A program made the translations under genes and the position numbers. Positions 46,481 to 55,098 of a stretch of 64,000 nt of DNA are shown here, one piece after another (position 1 is the first letter of the stretch; every line of letters starts with the position of its first letter). Below the pieces are notes generated by a model that was not told the origin of the DNA, did no database searches, and saw only the letters and a list, made by a program, of their open reading frames with translations. The stretch comes from Kitasatospora sp. MAA19. Lineage in GTDB: Bacteria > Actinomycetota > Actinomycetes > Streptomycetales > Streptomycetaceae. The DNA lies in assembly GCF_029894125.1 (NCBI RefSeq), contig NZ_JARXYZ010000004.1, positions 62,001 through 126,000 of the forward strand, given 5' to 3'.

Positions 46481-48109
46481 GTGAAGCGAAAGCTGACAGC
46501 CGGCGCCGTACTCTCCGCCACCGCCCTGCTCGCCGGCGTGATCCAGATCGCCGTCGTCCCCGCCGCCCAGGCCGCCGCCCCGGCCCCGGAGCAGCAGCGC
46601 GCGGCGCTGCTCGCGCTGGCCGCCGGGCAGAGCACCCCGGTCGCACAGGCCCTGTCCCTCGGCGACCAGGAGCGGCTGGTGGTCAAGGACGTCGTCGCGG
46701 ACGCCGACGGCGCGCGCCACCTGCGCTACGAGCGCACCTACGCCGGCCTCCCGGTGCTCGGCGGCGACCTGGTCGTCCACCAGCGCGCCGACGGCTCGGT
46801 GAGCTCGGTCGACCGGGCCTTCGACGGCCGGTTGTCGCTGCCGAGCCTGGCCCCGGGCCTGGCCGCCGGGCAGGCCGCCGAGCGCGCCACCGCCGCGGTG
46901 CGGGCGACCGTCGGGACAGCCGTCGACCAGGACGAGCCGGCGCTCAGCCGGGTCGACGGCGCGGGCGCGGCCGAGCTGGTGGTGTGGGCGACCGACGGCA
47001 CCCCGCGGCTGGCCCACCGCACGGTGGTCCGCGGCGAGCGGGCCGACGGCACCCCGAGCAGCCAGCAGGTGGTCACCGACGCCGCCACCGGCGCGGTGCT
47101 CTCCACCCACGAGGAGTTCCAGACCGCGGCCGGCACCGGCAAGGGCGTCAACGTCGGCACCGTCCCGCTGACCACCACCCAGAGCGGCTCGACCTACTCG
47201 CTGAAGGACGCCTCCCGGGGCAACCAGTCCACCACCGACCTCAAGGGCGCCACCTCCGGCAACGGCACGCTGTTCACCAGCACCACCAACTCCTGGGGCA
47301 ACGGCCTGGCCTCCAACCGCCAGTCCGCCGCCGTGGACGCCCAGTTCGGCGCCGCCGCGACCTGGGACTACTACAAGAACACCTTCGGCCGCAACGGCAT
47401 CAAGAACAACGGCGTCGGCGCCACGAGCCGCGTCCACTACGGCTCCAACTACGTCAACGCGTTCTGGAACGACTCCTGCTTCTGCATGACGTACGGGGAC
47501 GGCTCCGGCAACACCAACCCGCTGACCGCGATCGACGTCTCCGGCCACGAGATGACCCACGGCGTCACCTCCGCCACCGGCGGCCTGAACTACTCCGGCG
47601 AGTCCGGCGGCCTCAACGAGGCCACCTCGGACATCTTCGGCACCATGGTCGAGTGGTCGGCCAACCTGCCCGCCGACCCGCCGGACTACCTGATCGGCGA
47701 GAAGCTCAACATCAACGGCAACGGCACCCCGCTGCGCTACATGGACAAGCCCTCCAAGGACGGCAGGTCCGCGGACGCCTGGTACTCCGGCGTCGGCAAC
47801 CTGGACGTCCACTACTCCTCGGGCATCGCCAACCACTTCTTCTTCCTGCTCGCCGAGGGCAGCGGCGCCAAGGTGATCAACGGGGTCAGCTACAACAGCC
47901 CGACCTCCAACGGCTCGACCGTGACCGGCATCGGCCGGACCAAGGCCGCCGCGATCTGGTACCGCGCGCTGACCGTCTACTTCACCTCGACCACCAACTA
48001 CGCGGGCGCCCGCACGGCGACCCTGAAGGCCGCGACCGACCTGTACGGCGCCACCAGCGCCGAGTACAAGGCGGTGGCCGCGGCCTGGAGCGGGGTCAGC
48101 GTCAACTAG
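46481..48109 (+). CDS. Secreted M4 (thermolysin-like) neutral metalloprotease, copy 2
   Basis: Preproenzyme of 542 residues, a close paralogue of the preceding gene along its entire length. Signal peptide KRKLTAGAVLSATALLAGVI..., FTP/PepSY propeptide (HLRYERTYAGLPVLGGDLVVH) and catalytic domain with zinc site HEMTH (356-360) and GESGGLNEATSDIFGTMVEW. The propeptides differ more than the catalytic domains, so the two may mature at different rates, which is inference. GTG 46481 follows GGAAGGA. It has its own control block and terminator. It converges on a DUF3817 gene. Confidence 0.95.
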   Translation: MKRKLTAGAVLSATALLAGVIQIAVVPAAQAAAPAPEQQRAALLALAAGQSTPVAQALSLGDQERLVVKDVVADADGARHLRYERTYAGLPVLGGDLVVHQRADGSVSSVDRAFDGRLSLPSLAPGLAAGQAAERATAAVRATVGTAVDQDEPALSRVDGAGAAELVVWATDGTPRLAHRTVVRGERADGTPSSQQVVTDAATGAVLSTHEEFQTAAGTGKGVNVGTVPLTTTQSGSTYSLKDASRGNQSTTDLKGATSGNGTLFTSTTNSWGNGLASNRQSAAVDAQFGAAATWDYYKNTFGRNGIKNNGVGATSRVHYGSNYVNAFWNDSCFCMTYGDGSGNTNPLTAIDVSGHEMTHGVTSATGGLNYSGESGGLNEATSDIFGTMVEWSANLPADPPDYLIGEKLNINGNGTPLRYMDKPSKDGRSADAWYSGVGNLDVHYSSGIANHFFFLLAEGSGAKVINGVSYNSPTSNGSTVTGIGRTKAAAIWYRALTVYFTSTTNYAGARTATLKAATDLYGATSAEYKAVAAAWSGVSVN

Positions 48110-48148
48110 GGCCGGCCGGCACCAACCAGCCACCCCCGGTAAAACCGG

Positions 48149-48197
48149 CGACAGGCTGCCGCGGCCCTTTGGGAGAGGAGGCCGCGGCAGCCTGTCG
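48149..48197. terminator. Bidirectional terminator after the second M4 protease
   Basis: Perfect 18-bp stem: CGACAGGCTGCCGCGGCC (48149-48166) with 48180-48197, 13-base loop. It lies between the protease stop (48109) and the convergent DUF3817 stop (48222). Confidence 0.87.
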
Positions 48198-48221
48198 ACC
48201 GTCGCGTGGAGGGGAGTCCGC

Positions 48222-48533
48222 TCAGGCGGTGGCCGGCTGCAGCTCGCCGCGCTCCTCCTTGCCGAGCATCCGCTCGGCGAAGAACCCGCCGGTGGGCAGC
48301 ACCGAGAGGACGAACAGCAGGACACCGCGCTTGGCGTCCCACTTCTGCGCCTGCCAGGCCTGGATCCAGAAGACGACGTACAGGATGAACAGGATCCCGT
48401 GGATCATGCCCATCACCGGGACGCCGTCGAAGGACGTGGTCCGCTTCAGCACGGAGCAGATCAGCAGCAGGATGAACGAGACCCCTTCGGGGCCGGAGAC
48501 CAGGCGCAGGCGGTGGACGGCGCTGCTGTTCAC
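48222..48533 (-). CDS. DUF3817-family membrane protein, second copy
   Basis: Protein of 103 residues with three hydrophobic segments (RLVSGPEGVSFILLLICSVL; VMGMIHGILFILYVVFWIQ; GVLLFVLSVLPTGGFFAERM) and a short Glu-rich tail. MIHGILFI corresponds to MLHGYLYI in the copy at 43008, and F-A-E-R to its F-E-R-K, but overall identity is modest. The family function is unknown. GTG 48533 has GAGG eight bases upstream. It is divergent from the DUF2127 gene, with an inverted repeat in between. Confidence 0.85.
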   Translation of the reverse strand: MNSSAVHRLRLVSGPEGVSFILLLICSVLKRTTSFDGVPVMGMIHGILFILYVVFWIQAWQAQKWDAKRGVLLFVLSVLPTGGFFAERMLGKEERGELQPATA

Positions 48534-48569
48534 GATGGGTACCTCAATACGGGGGTCGGAGGCGTACCT

Positions 48570-48591
48570 GCTTGTGAAGCGACTCACAAGC
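48570..48591. promoter_or_regulatory. Inverted repeat between the DUF3817 and DUF2127 genes
   Basis: GCTTGTGA (48570-48577) and TCACAAGC (48584-48591) are perfect 8-bp arms with a six-base spacer, about 40 bp upstream of the DUF3817 start. Its CTTGT...ACAAG halves match the CTTGTACAAG dyad before the MarR gene at 52019. Confidence 0.45.
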
Positions 48592-48777
48592 CTTCCGGCC
48601 ATTATCACCGAGCACACGTCCGAACCCCCGGCCGGGGTGGGCACCGTGCCCGATGTCACAGCCGTGCGCCAGAACCCGGCCGGACGCGGCGGCCCGTCAC
48701 CCGCTGCCCCTATCCTGCTGCCCGCGCGTCCATCGAACCGGGCGCCGCAGACGTCGGACGACCGGGGGTAGCCACAC

Positions 48778-49575
48778 ATGTTCAAGCGGGACTGGGACCG
48801 AAGGACCTGCGCCAAGCGCGGCCACATCACCTACGCGCCGGCCGAGGCCGAGCTGGCCGCCCGGCTGCACGCCGCGACCGCCCTCGGCGACGCCTGGCGC
48901 TGCCTGCGCTGCGGCGACTTCGCGCTCGGCGCCCCGCACGGCTCCGGCCCGGCGCAGGACGCCCCGCTGGTGCCACGCGGCAAGGCGCTGCGGGACCTCT
49001 TCATCCTGCGCTTCCTCGCGATCGAGCGGGTGCTGCGCGGCCTGCTGATCATCATCGTGGCCTGGGCCGTCTGGAAGTTCTCCAACAGCCAGGACGCCGT
49101 GCACCGGGTCTTCGACGAGAACCTCTCGGTCTTCCGGCCGGTCACCGACCACTTCCACTGGGACCTCGAACACTCGCCGATCGTCGACACCATCCGCAAG
49201 ACCTTCGACTACAAGAAGAGCACCCTGCTGATCGTCGCGGGCGCGCTGCTGGCCTACGCGCTGATCGAGATCGTCGAGGCGGTCGGCCTCTGGATCGGCA
49301 AGCGCTGGGCCGAGTACCTGACCGTGGTCGCCACCGCCGCCTTCCTGCCGCTGGAGGGATACGAACTGAGCCACCACGTCAGCGCGGTGAAGATCGGCAC
49401 GCTGGTGCTGAACATCGCCGCCGTCCTGTGGATCATGCTCTCCAAGCGGCTGTTCGGCCTGCGCGGCGGCGTGGTGGCCTTCGAGGCGGAACGCCACTCG
49501 GCCTCGCTGCTGGAGGTCGAGGAGGCGGCCGGCGCCGTCCCGCACGCCGCCCGGGGGGCGCACGCGCGGGCGTGA
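48778..49575 (+). CDS. DUF2127-family membrane protein with zinc-ribbon-like N-terminus
   Basis: Protein of 265 residues. The N-terminal 50 residues hold possible metal ligands (RTCAKRGHITYAP; WRCLRCGDFALG). Transmembrane segments follow: VLRGLLIIIVAWAVWKF, STLLIVAGALLAYALIEIV, YLTVVATAAFLPLEGYEL and VLNIAAVLWIMLSKRLFGL, arranged as in DUF2127. Function is unknown. ATG 48778 has GGGGG but no classical ribosome site. A C-terminal Ala/Glu tail ends the protein. It is followed after 80 bp by the AIM24 operon on the same strand. Confidence 0.85.
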   Translation: MFKRDWDRRTCAKRGHITYAPAEAELAARLHAATALGDAWRCLRCGDFALGAPHGSGPAQDAPLVPRGKALRDLFILRFLAIERVLRGLLIIIVAWAVWKFSNSQDAVHRVFDENLSVFRPVTDHFHWDLEHSPIVDTIRKTFDYKKSTLLIVAGALLAYALIEIVEAVGLWIGKRWAEYLTVVATAAFLPLEGYELSHHVSAVKIGTLVLNIAAVLWIMLSKRLFGLRGGVVAFEAERHSASLLEVEEAAGAVPHAARGAHARA

Positions 49576-49643
49576 CCGGCGCGTTTGTCGCAGACCCGTA
49601 CCAGTTCGTCCCCACCCCCTCGCCCGGCCACGGCCGCTCCCGC

Positions 49644-49649
49644 TAGATT
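49644..49649 (+). promoter_or_regulatory. Probable -10 box for a leaderless AIM24 transcript
   Basis: TAGATT ends six bases before GTG 49656 and no ribosome site precedes that codon. This is the arrangement of leaderless actinobacterial genes, with transcription starting at the G of GTG. No good -35 is visible. Confidence 0.5.
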
Positions 49650-49655
49650 GCGGCC

Positions 49656-50294
49656 GTGGCACAGTTCAGACTCCAGGGATCCCGGGTACTCGCGGTCGAG
49701 TTGGCCGGTGAGGCCGTCAAGGCCAGACACGGCTCGATGGTCGCCTACACCGGCCAGATGAGCTTCAAGAAGCTGACCGGCGGTGGGGACGGCCTGCGCG
49801 GCATGGTCGCCCGCCGGCTGACCGGCGAGCAGATGACCGTCATGGAGGTGAAGGGACAGGGCACCTGCTACTTCGCCGACAAGGCCACCGAGATCAACCT
49901 GGTCAGGCTGAACGGCGAGACGCTGTTCGTCGAGGCGGACAACCTGCTGTGCACCGAGGGCTCGCTGCGCACCGGCACCACCTTCACCGGGCTCAACGGG
50001 ATGTCCTCCGGCAACGGCCTGTTCACCACCAAGGTGGAGGGCCACGGCTGGGCCGCCGTCACCTCGAACGGGCCCGCGATCATCCTGCGGGTCGACAAGA
50101 GCCAGCCGCTGCGGGTGGACCCGGGTGCCTACGTGGCGCACACCGGCAGCCTGCACCGCAGCCTGAAGTCCGGCGCGGGCTGGACCACGGTGATCGGCGA
50201 GGGCGGCGGCGAGGCCGTCCAGGTGGAGTTCACCGGGGAGGGGCTGGTGTACGTGCAGCCGTCGGAGAAGGTCACCATCGGGGGCGACGTCTGA
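49656..50294 (+). CDS. AIM24-family protein, first of three coupled genes
   Basis: Protein of 212 residues made of the beta-rich AIM24/TRAP-like fold: repeated strands with ARHGSMVAYTGQMSFKK, GQGTCYFADKA, LFVEADNLLCTEGSLR, GNGLFTTKVEGHG and RVDPGAYVAHTGSL. The family is named after a yeast mitochondrial inner-membrane protein; bacterial members have no proven enzyme activity. No signal peptide is present, so it is probably cytoplasmic. GTG 49656 looks leaderless. The stop overlaps the next start as TGATG, so translation of the three genes is coupled. Confidence 0.9.
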   Translation: MAQFRLQGSRVLAVELAGEAVKARHGSMVAYTGQMSFKKLTGGGDGLRGMVARRLTGEQMTVMEVKGQGTCYFADKATEINLVRLNGETLFVEADNLLCTEGSLRTGTTFTGLNGMSSGNGLFTTKVEGHGWAAVTSNGPAIILRVDKSQPLRVDPGAYVAHTGSLHRSLKSGAGWTTVIGEGGGEAVQVEFTGEGLVYVQPSEKVTIGGDV

Positions 50295-50944
50295 TGGGCT
50301 TCACGAAGATCAACGGCAAGATGGTCGAGGCCCTGCTGGTGCCCGGTCAGCGGCTGTTCAGCCAGCGCGGCGCGATGCTCGCGTACACCGGCGACGTCCG
50401 CTTCACGCCGAACATCACCGGCGGGCAGGGCGGCGTGATGTCGATGATCGGCCGCCGGGTGGCCAACGAGGACACCCCGCTGATGACCGTCGAGGGCCAG
50501 GGCCGGGTGATGTTCGGCCACGGCGGCCACCACGTGCACGTGATCGACCTGGTCGGCGACACCTTGTACGTCGAGGCGGACCGGCTGCTGGCCTTCGAGG
50601 GCACGCTGCGCCAGTCCACCATGTTCATGGGCTCGCAGGGCGGGGTGATGGGCATGGTCCGCGGCCAGGTCACCGGGCAGGGCCTGTTCACCACCAAGCT
50701 GGAGGGCCAGGGGGCGGTCGCGGTGATGGCGCACGGCGGCGTCTTCGAGCTGCCGATCGTCCCGGGCCAGTCGGTGCACGTCGACCCGCAGGCGTACGTG
50801 GCGCACCGCGGCCAGGTGCAGAACAAGCTGTCCACGGCGCTGGGTTGGCGCGACATGATCGGCCGCGGCTCCGGCGAGGCGTTCCAGCTGGAGCTGTCCG
50901 GGCAGGGTGCGGTGTACGTCCAGGCGAGCGAGGAGAAGCTCTGA
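50294..50944 (+). CDS. AIM24-family protein, second of three
   Basis: Protein of 216 residues with the same fold: QRLFSQRGAMLAYTGDVRF, GQGRVMFGHGGHHVHVIDL, LYVEADRLLAFEGTLRQ, GQGLFTTKLEGQGAVAVMAHG and HVDPQAYVAHRGQVQNKL. The strand pattern GQGLFTTK-EG-G and VDP-AYVAH is shared with the first gene, showing tandem duplication. No export signal. The start ATG 50294 overlaps the previous stop by one base, and its own stop overlaps the next ATG in the same way. Confidence 0.9.
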   Translation: MGFTKINGKMVEALLVPGQRLFSQRGAMLAYTGDVRFTPNITGGQGGVMSMIGRRVANEDTPLMTVEGQGRVMFGHGGHHVHVIDLVGDTLYVEADRLLAFEGTLRQSTMFMGSQGGVMGMVRGQVTGQGLFTTKLEGQGAVAVMAHGGVFELPIVPGQSVHVDPQAYVAHRGQVQNKLSTALGWRDMIGRGSGEAFQLELSGQGAVYVQASEEKL

Positions 50945-51978
50945 TGTCCTACCCGCCGCAGCCGCCGTACGGGCAGTCGCCGTACGACCAGCCGACCCAG
51001 CCCGGCTTCGCCGCGCCCCCGCCGCCGGGCTACGGGCCGCAGCCCGGCCAGGGCTACCCGCCCCCCGCGCCGGGTTACCCGCAGCAGGGTGGCTACCCGC
51101 CGCCGCCTCCCCCGCAGCAGCCCCAACAGGCCTACGCCCAGGAGCAGTTCGGCGGCCCGCAGGCCCCGCTGCCGAGCACCCACGGCGGCTCCGGCCCGGT
51201 GGTGTACGACGCGTTCAGCCTGCCGGTGAACGACAACGTCAACCCCTACGCCTTCTCGGTCGACCTGAACGGCTCGTACTTCCTGCAGAAGGGCAAGATG
51301 GTCGCCTACTACGGCGACATCACCTTCAAGGGCGTCGGCGCCGGCGTGCTCGACCGGATGATCGGCCAGCACTTCAACTCGCCGATGCACGCGGCGGACT
51401 GGGTGGTCGCGCAGGGCCGCGGCAAGCTGCTGCTGGCCGACCGCGCCTTCGACCTCAACTCCTACGACCTGGACGAGGGCAACCTGACCGTCCGCTCGGG
51501 CAACCTGCTGGCCTTCGACCCGTCGCTGCGGCTCAAGCAGTCGATCATCCCGGGCTTCCTGACCCTGATCGGCACCGGGAAGTTCGTCGCCGCCTCCAAC
51601 GGGCCGGTGCACTTCGTCGAGCCGCCGATCCGGGTGGACCCGCAGGCGCTGGTCGGCTGGGCGGACTGCCCGGCGCCGTGCCACCACTACGACCACGACT
51701 ACATGCACGGGCTGATCGGCGGCATCCGGCGGCTGACCGGGCTGGGCGGCGCCTCCGGCGAGGAGCACCAGTTCGAGTTCATCGGCGCCGGCCAGGTGCT
51801 GCTGCAGTCCAGCGAGAAGCTGATGGCGGAGCGGTCGGTCGGCCAGGTGGACGCCGAGGCGGGCGTCCCGGTGGGCGGGGTGCCGTCCCAGCCGGCGGCG
51901 TCCGGCCACGGCGGGGGCAACCTCAATGTGCCGGGCCTCGGTAACCTGGGCGATCTGGGACGGCGTTTCGGCCTGTAA
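50944..51978 (+). CDS. AIM24-family protein with Pro/Gly/Gln/Tyr-rich N-terminus, third of three
   Basis: Protein of 344 residues. Residues 1-75 are a low-complexity tail of YPPQPPYGQSPYDQP type, like disordered protein-interaction tails. The AIM24 domain follows (FLQKGKMVAYYGDITFKG, GRGKLLLADRAFDL, NLTVRSGNLLAFDPSLRLKQ, RVDPQALVGWADCPAPCHHY). The CPAPCHHYDHDY stretch has clustered Cys and His not found in the two upstream paralogues. The C-terminus is Gly/Leu-rich. ATG 50944 is coupled to the previous stop by TGATG. I infer a hetero-oligomer of the three products. Confidence 0.9.
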   Translation: MSYPPQPPYGQSPYDQPTQPGFAAPPPPGYGPQPGQGYPPPAPGYPQQGGYPPPPPPQQPQQAYAQEQFGGPQAPLPSTHGGSGPVVYDAFSLPVNDNVNPYAFSVDLNGSYFLQKGKMVAYYGDITFKGVGAGVLDRMIGQHFNSPMHAADWVVAQGRGKLLLADRAFDLNSYDLDEGNLTVRSGNLLAFDPSLRLKQSIIPGFLTLIGTGKFVAASNGPVHFVEPPIRVDPQALVGWADCPAPCHHYDHDYMHGLIGGIRRLTGLGGASGEEHQFEFIGAGQVLLQSSEKLMAERSVGQVDAEAGVPVGGVPSQPAASGHGGGNLNVPGLGNLGDLGRRFGL

Positions 51979-51979
51979 A

Positions 51980-52011
51980 CTTGTACAAGATTGAACTAAA
52001 TGCGGTATGCT
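51980..52011 (+). promoter_or_regulatory. Promoter with overlapping operator of the MarR gene
   Basis: CTTGTACAAG (51980-51989) is a perfect 10-bp dyad that contains TTGTAC, a plausible -35 box (51981-51986). TATGCT (52006-52011) would be the -10, seven bases before ATG 52019. The spacer is 19 bp and the transcript would be leaderless. A MarR protein bound here would block RNA polymerase. Confidence 0.6.
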
Positions 52012-52018
52012 GACCCGC

Positions 52019-52534
52019 ATGGATACGCACACGATCGACACTGCGGACACCCCTCCGTCGCAGCCCGAGGAGGAGACTCCCTGGCTGACCGCCAGGGAGC
52101 AGCGGATGTGGCGCGCCCATCTGGAGGTCGCCAAGCTGCTGGACTACCAGCTCAGCCGCGAACTCCAGCCGCACAACCTGGCGATCAACGACTACGAGAT
52201 CCTGGTCGTCCTCTCCGAGGCCCCCGACCGCCGGATGCGGATGACCGACCTCGCGACCGCCACCCTGCAGTCCAAGAGCCGGCTCTCGCACCAGATCACC
52301 CGGATGGAGAACGCCGGGCTGGTGCTGCGCCAGGAGTGTCCGGGCGACCGCCGCGGCCTCTACGCCCACCTCACCGAGCAGGGCTGGGAGACCATGCAGC
52401 GGGTCGCCCCCGACCATGTGCGCAGCGTCCGGTCGCACTTCATCGACCGCTTCACCCCGGAGCAGCTGGACGCCATGTACGAGGCGCTGGCCCCGGTCGC
52501 CGAGCACCTGCGGGGGCTTCGCGGCCGCTCCTGA
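52019..52534 (+). CDS. MarR-family transcriptional regulator, probably autoregulated
   Basis: Protein of 171 residues. Winged-helix motif: MTDLATATLQSKSRLSHQITRMENAGLVLR with wing RQECPGDRRGLYAHLT. N-terminal helices WRAHLEVAKLLDYQLSRELQ and C-terminal helices FTPEQLDAMYEAL make the dimer interface. ATG 52019 is preferred because TATGCT lies seven bases upstream, giving a leaderless start; ATG 52007 lies inside that -10 box. The operator-like CTTGTACAAG is 30-39 bp upstream. Convergent with meaB across a 42-base hairpin. It could also control the AIM24 operon or the genes near 48570, where the same half-sites occur. Confidence 0.92.
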   Translation: MDTHTIDTADTPPSQPEEETPWLTAREQRMWRAHLEVAKLLDYQLSRELQPHNLAINDYEILVVLSEAPDRRMRMTDLATATLQSKSRLSHQITRMENAGLVLRQECPGDRRGLYAHLTEQGWETMQRVAPDHVRSVRSHFIDRFTPEQLDAMYEALAPVAEHLRGLRGRS

Positions 52535-52558
52535 CCGACGGCGCGACCTGACCGACGC

Positions 52559-52600
52559 ACGGGGAAGGGGGCCGGTCCCGGGACCGGCCCCCTTCCCCGT
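52559..52600. terminator. Bidirectional terminator between MarR and meaB
   Basis: Two 21-base arms (52559-52579 and 52580-52600) are exact reverse complements with no spacer; the core GGTCCC/GGGACC forms the tip. It lies 24 bases past the MarR stop and seven bases from the meaB stop. Confidence 0.87.
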
Positions 52601-52607
52601 ACCGCCG

Positions 52608-53564
52608 TCAGCCCCGGGTGAGCCCGGCCACCAGCTCGTCGGCGGCGCCGTACGGGTCCAGCTCGCCCGCCACCACCCGCTCGGCCAGGCCGGCCAGATG
52701 GCGGTCCCCGCGCAGGTCGCCGATCCGGGTGCGCAGTTCGGCCAGCGCGATCGCCTCGATCTCGTCGGAGGCCCGGCGGCGGCGGCGCACCGCCAGCTCA
52801 CCGTGCTCCTCCAGCCAGGCACGGTGCTTCTCCAGCGCCTCGACCACCTCGTCCACGCCCTCGCCGCGGGCGGCGACGGTCTTGACGATCGGCGGCCGCC
52901 AGTCCCCCGCGTCCCGGGCCTCGCCGAGGCCGAGCATGTGGTTGAGCTCCCGGGCGGTGGCGTCGGCGCCGTCCCGGTCGGCCTTGTTGACCACGAAGAC
53001 GTCGCCGATCTCCAGGATCCCGGCCTTGGCGGCCTGGATGCCGTCGCCCATCCCGGGGGCGAGCAGCACCACGGTGGTGTCGGCCTGGGCGGCGATCTCC
53101 ACCTCCGACTGGCCCACCCCGACGGTCTCGACCAGGATCACCTCGCAGCCGGCCGCGTCCAGCACCCGCAGCGCCTGCGGCGCCGTCCAGGACAGCCCGC
53201 CGAGGTGGCCGCGGGTGGCCATCGAGCGGATGAACACCTCGGGATCCGTGGCGTGGTCCTGCATCCGGACCCGGTCGCCGAGCAGCGCGCCGCCGGAGAA
53301 CGGCGAGGACGGGTCGACCGCCAGGACCCCGACCCGCTTGCCGAGCCGCCGGTAGGCGGAGACCAGCGCCGAGGTGGAGGTGGACTTGCCGACCCCGGGC
53401 GAACCGGTCAGGCCCACCGTGTAGGCCTGACCGGTGTACGGCGCGAGCGCGGCCATCGCCTCGCGCAGCTGCGGGGCCGCGTTCTCGACCAGCGTGATCA
53501 GCCGGGCGACCGCCCGCGGCCGGCCCGCCCGGGCCTGTTCGACCAGCGTGGCGACATCGATCAT
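52608..53564 (-). CDS. meaB: Methylmalonyl-CoA mutase-associated GTPase MeaB
   Basis: Protein of 318 residues of the G3E P-loop GTPase family (MeaB/ArgK) that loads and protects the cobalamin cofactor of acyl-CoA mutases. P-loop GLTGSPGVGKSTSTSAL, switch regions LAVDPSSPFSGGALLGDR and VETVGVGQSEVE, and base-recognition VVNKAD are all present. C-terminal dimerisation helices contain RRRRASDEIEAIAL. ATG 53564 has GGAG upstream. Likely client enzymes are methylmalonyl-CoA mutase (not in the window) and IcmA (41111-42796). Next to a thiolase and the epimerase, it marks a propionate/methylmalonyl-CoA gene group, as in S. coelicolor. Confidence 0.94.
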   Translation of the reverse strand: MIDVATLVEQARAGRPRAVARLITLVENAAPQLREAMAALAPYTGQAYTVGLTGSPGVGKSTSTSALVSAYRRLGKRVGVLAVDPSSPFSGGALLGDRVRMQDHATDPEVFIRSMATRGHLGGLSWTAPQALRVLDAAGCEVILVETVGVGQSEVEIAAQADTTVVLLAPGMGDGIQAAKAGILEIGDVFVVNKADRDGADATARELNHMLGLGEARDAGDWRPPIVKTVAARGEGVDEVVEALEKHRAWLEEHGELAVRRRRRASDEIEAIALAELRTRIGDLRGDRHLAGLAERVVAGELDPYGAADELVAGLTRG

Positions 53565-53596
53565 CGGGAGCTCCTAGGGCGGATGCGGATGCCGAA

Positions 53597-53631
53597 GGGG
53601 CTGCGGACCGCTTGTGGCGGTCCGCAGCCCC
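53597..53631 (-). terminator. Terminator after the thiolase gene
   Basis: Perfect 15-bp stem GGGGCTGCGGACCGC (53597-53611) with 53617-53631, loop TTGTG. On the minus strand it lies 19 bases past the thiolase stop (53650), so meaB downstream probably has its own promoter. Confidence 0.82.
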
Positions 53632-53649
53632 GAAGATCAGATCAGCTGA

Positions 53650-54843
53650 TCAGGCCTTCGGGACGCGCACGATCAGCGCGTCGCCCTGGCCACCGCCGCC
53701 GCACAGCGCGGCCGCGCCGACACCGCCGCCGCGCCGCTGGAGCTCCAGCGCCAGGTGCAGCACCACGCGGGCACCGGACATGCCGATCGGGTGGCCGAGC
53801 GCGATCGCGCCGCCGTTGACGTTGACGATGTCCGAGGAGACGCCCAGGTCCTTGGTCGACTGGTAGGCGACGGCCGCGAACGCCTCGTTGATCTCGATCA
53901 GGTCGAGGTCGGAGACCTCCAGGCCCTCCTTGGCCAGCGCGTGCCGGATCGCGTTGGACGGCTGCGACTGCAGCGAGTTGTCCGGGCCCGCCACGTTGCC
54001 GTGCGCGCCGATCTCGGCGATCCAGCTCAGGCCCAGCTCCTCGGCCTTGGCCTTGCTCATCACGACCACCGCGGCGGCGCCGTCGGAGATCTGCGAGGAG
54101 GTGCCGGCGGTGATCGTGCCGTCCTTGGCGAACGCCGGGCGCAGCCGGGCCAGGCCCTCGACGGTGGTGTCCGCGCGGATGCCCTCGTCCTGGCCGAACA
54201 GCACCGGCTCGCCCTTGCGCTGCGGGATCGCGACCGGGGTGATCTCGGCGTCGAAGACGCCGTCGGCCTGCGCCTTGGCGGCCCGCTGGTGGGAGGCCGC
54301 GGCGATCTCGTCCTGCACCCCGCGGGCGATGCCCAGGCGGGTGTTGTGCTTCTCGGTCGACTCGCCCATCGGGATGTTCTCGTAGGCGTCGGTGAGGCCG
54401 TCGTGGGCCATCGCGTCGAGCAGCTCGACCGCGCCGTACTTGTAGCCCTCGCGGGACTTCGGCAGCAGGTGCGGGGCGTTGGTCATCGACTCCTGGCCGC
54501 CGGCCACCACGATGTCGAACTCACCGGCCCGGATCAGCTGGTCGGCCAGCGCGATGGCGTCCAGGCCGGAGAGGCACACCTTGTTGATGGTGAGCGCCGG
54601 GACGTTCATCGGGATGCCGGCCTTGACGGCGGCCTGGCGGGCCGGGATCTGCCCGGCGCCGGCCTGCAGCACCTGGCCCATGATCACGTACTGGACCTGG
54701 TCACCCGTGACGCCGGCCCGTTCCAGTGCGGCCTTGATCGCGAAGCCGCCGAGGTCAGCGCCCGAGAAGCCCTTGAGGGAGCCGAGCAGGCGGCCCATCG
54801 GGGTCCGCGCACCGGCAACGATCACAGAGGTGGTGTTGGTCAT
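53650..54843 (-). CDS. Acetyl-CoA C-acetyltransferase (thiolase)
   Basis: Protein of 397 residues joining two acetyl-CoA into acetoacetyl-CoA or the reverse. Start [19 protein letters not shown]. The acylated Cys lies in [39 protein letters not shown] (His) and [15 protein letters not shown] (second Cys) complete the active site. Size and motifs fit biosynthetic or degradative thiolase II; an atoB/phaA-type role is likely. ATG 54843 has GAAGGGG upstream. It is divergent from methylmalonyl-CoA epimerase across 255 bp, in which I see no clear dyad. Confidence 0.95.
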   Translation of the reverse strand: MTNTTSVIVAGARTPMGRLLGSLKGFSGADLGGFAIKAALERAGVTGDQVQYVIMGQVLQAGAGQIPARQAAVKAGIPMNVPALTINKVCLSGLDAIALADQLIRAGEFDIVVAGGQESMTNAPHLLPKSREGYKYGAVELLDAMAHDGLTDAYENIPMGESTEKHNTRLGIARGVQDEIAAASHQRAAKAQADGVFDAEITPVAIPQRKGEPVLFGQDEGIRADTTVEGLARLRPAFAKDGTITAGTSSQISDGAAAVVVMSKAKAEELGLSWIAEIGAHGNVAGPDNSLQSQPSNAIRHALAKEGLEVSDLDLIEINEAFAAVAYQSTKDLGVSSDIVNVNGGAIALGHPIGMSGARVVLHLALELQRRGGGVGAAALCGGGGQGDALIVRVPKA

Positions 54844-55098
54844 GGGACGAGCCCCTTCGCACGTCGTGGCCAGGTGAGGATGCGCTCAATGTACTGACCT
54901 GTTACCCGCCCGTCACCGGAGCGACGGTGTGATCGAGCGCACTGGCACCCTCCAGTCAACACCGTGTCAACGCGGCCCGGGTGAACCCCCGGCGTGTGAG
55001 CAGACTCGCACGTCCGGCGGTGGCGCCGGTCGAGAGCGATGCGCTGCACTGGTGCCACCTGGTTCCCTACGTCGCCAACCCGCCTCCCGGAGGTCACC

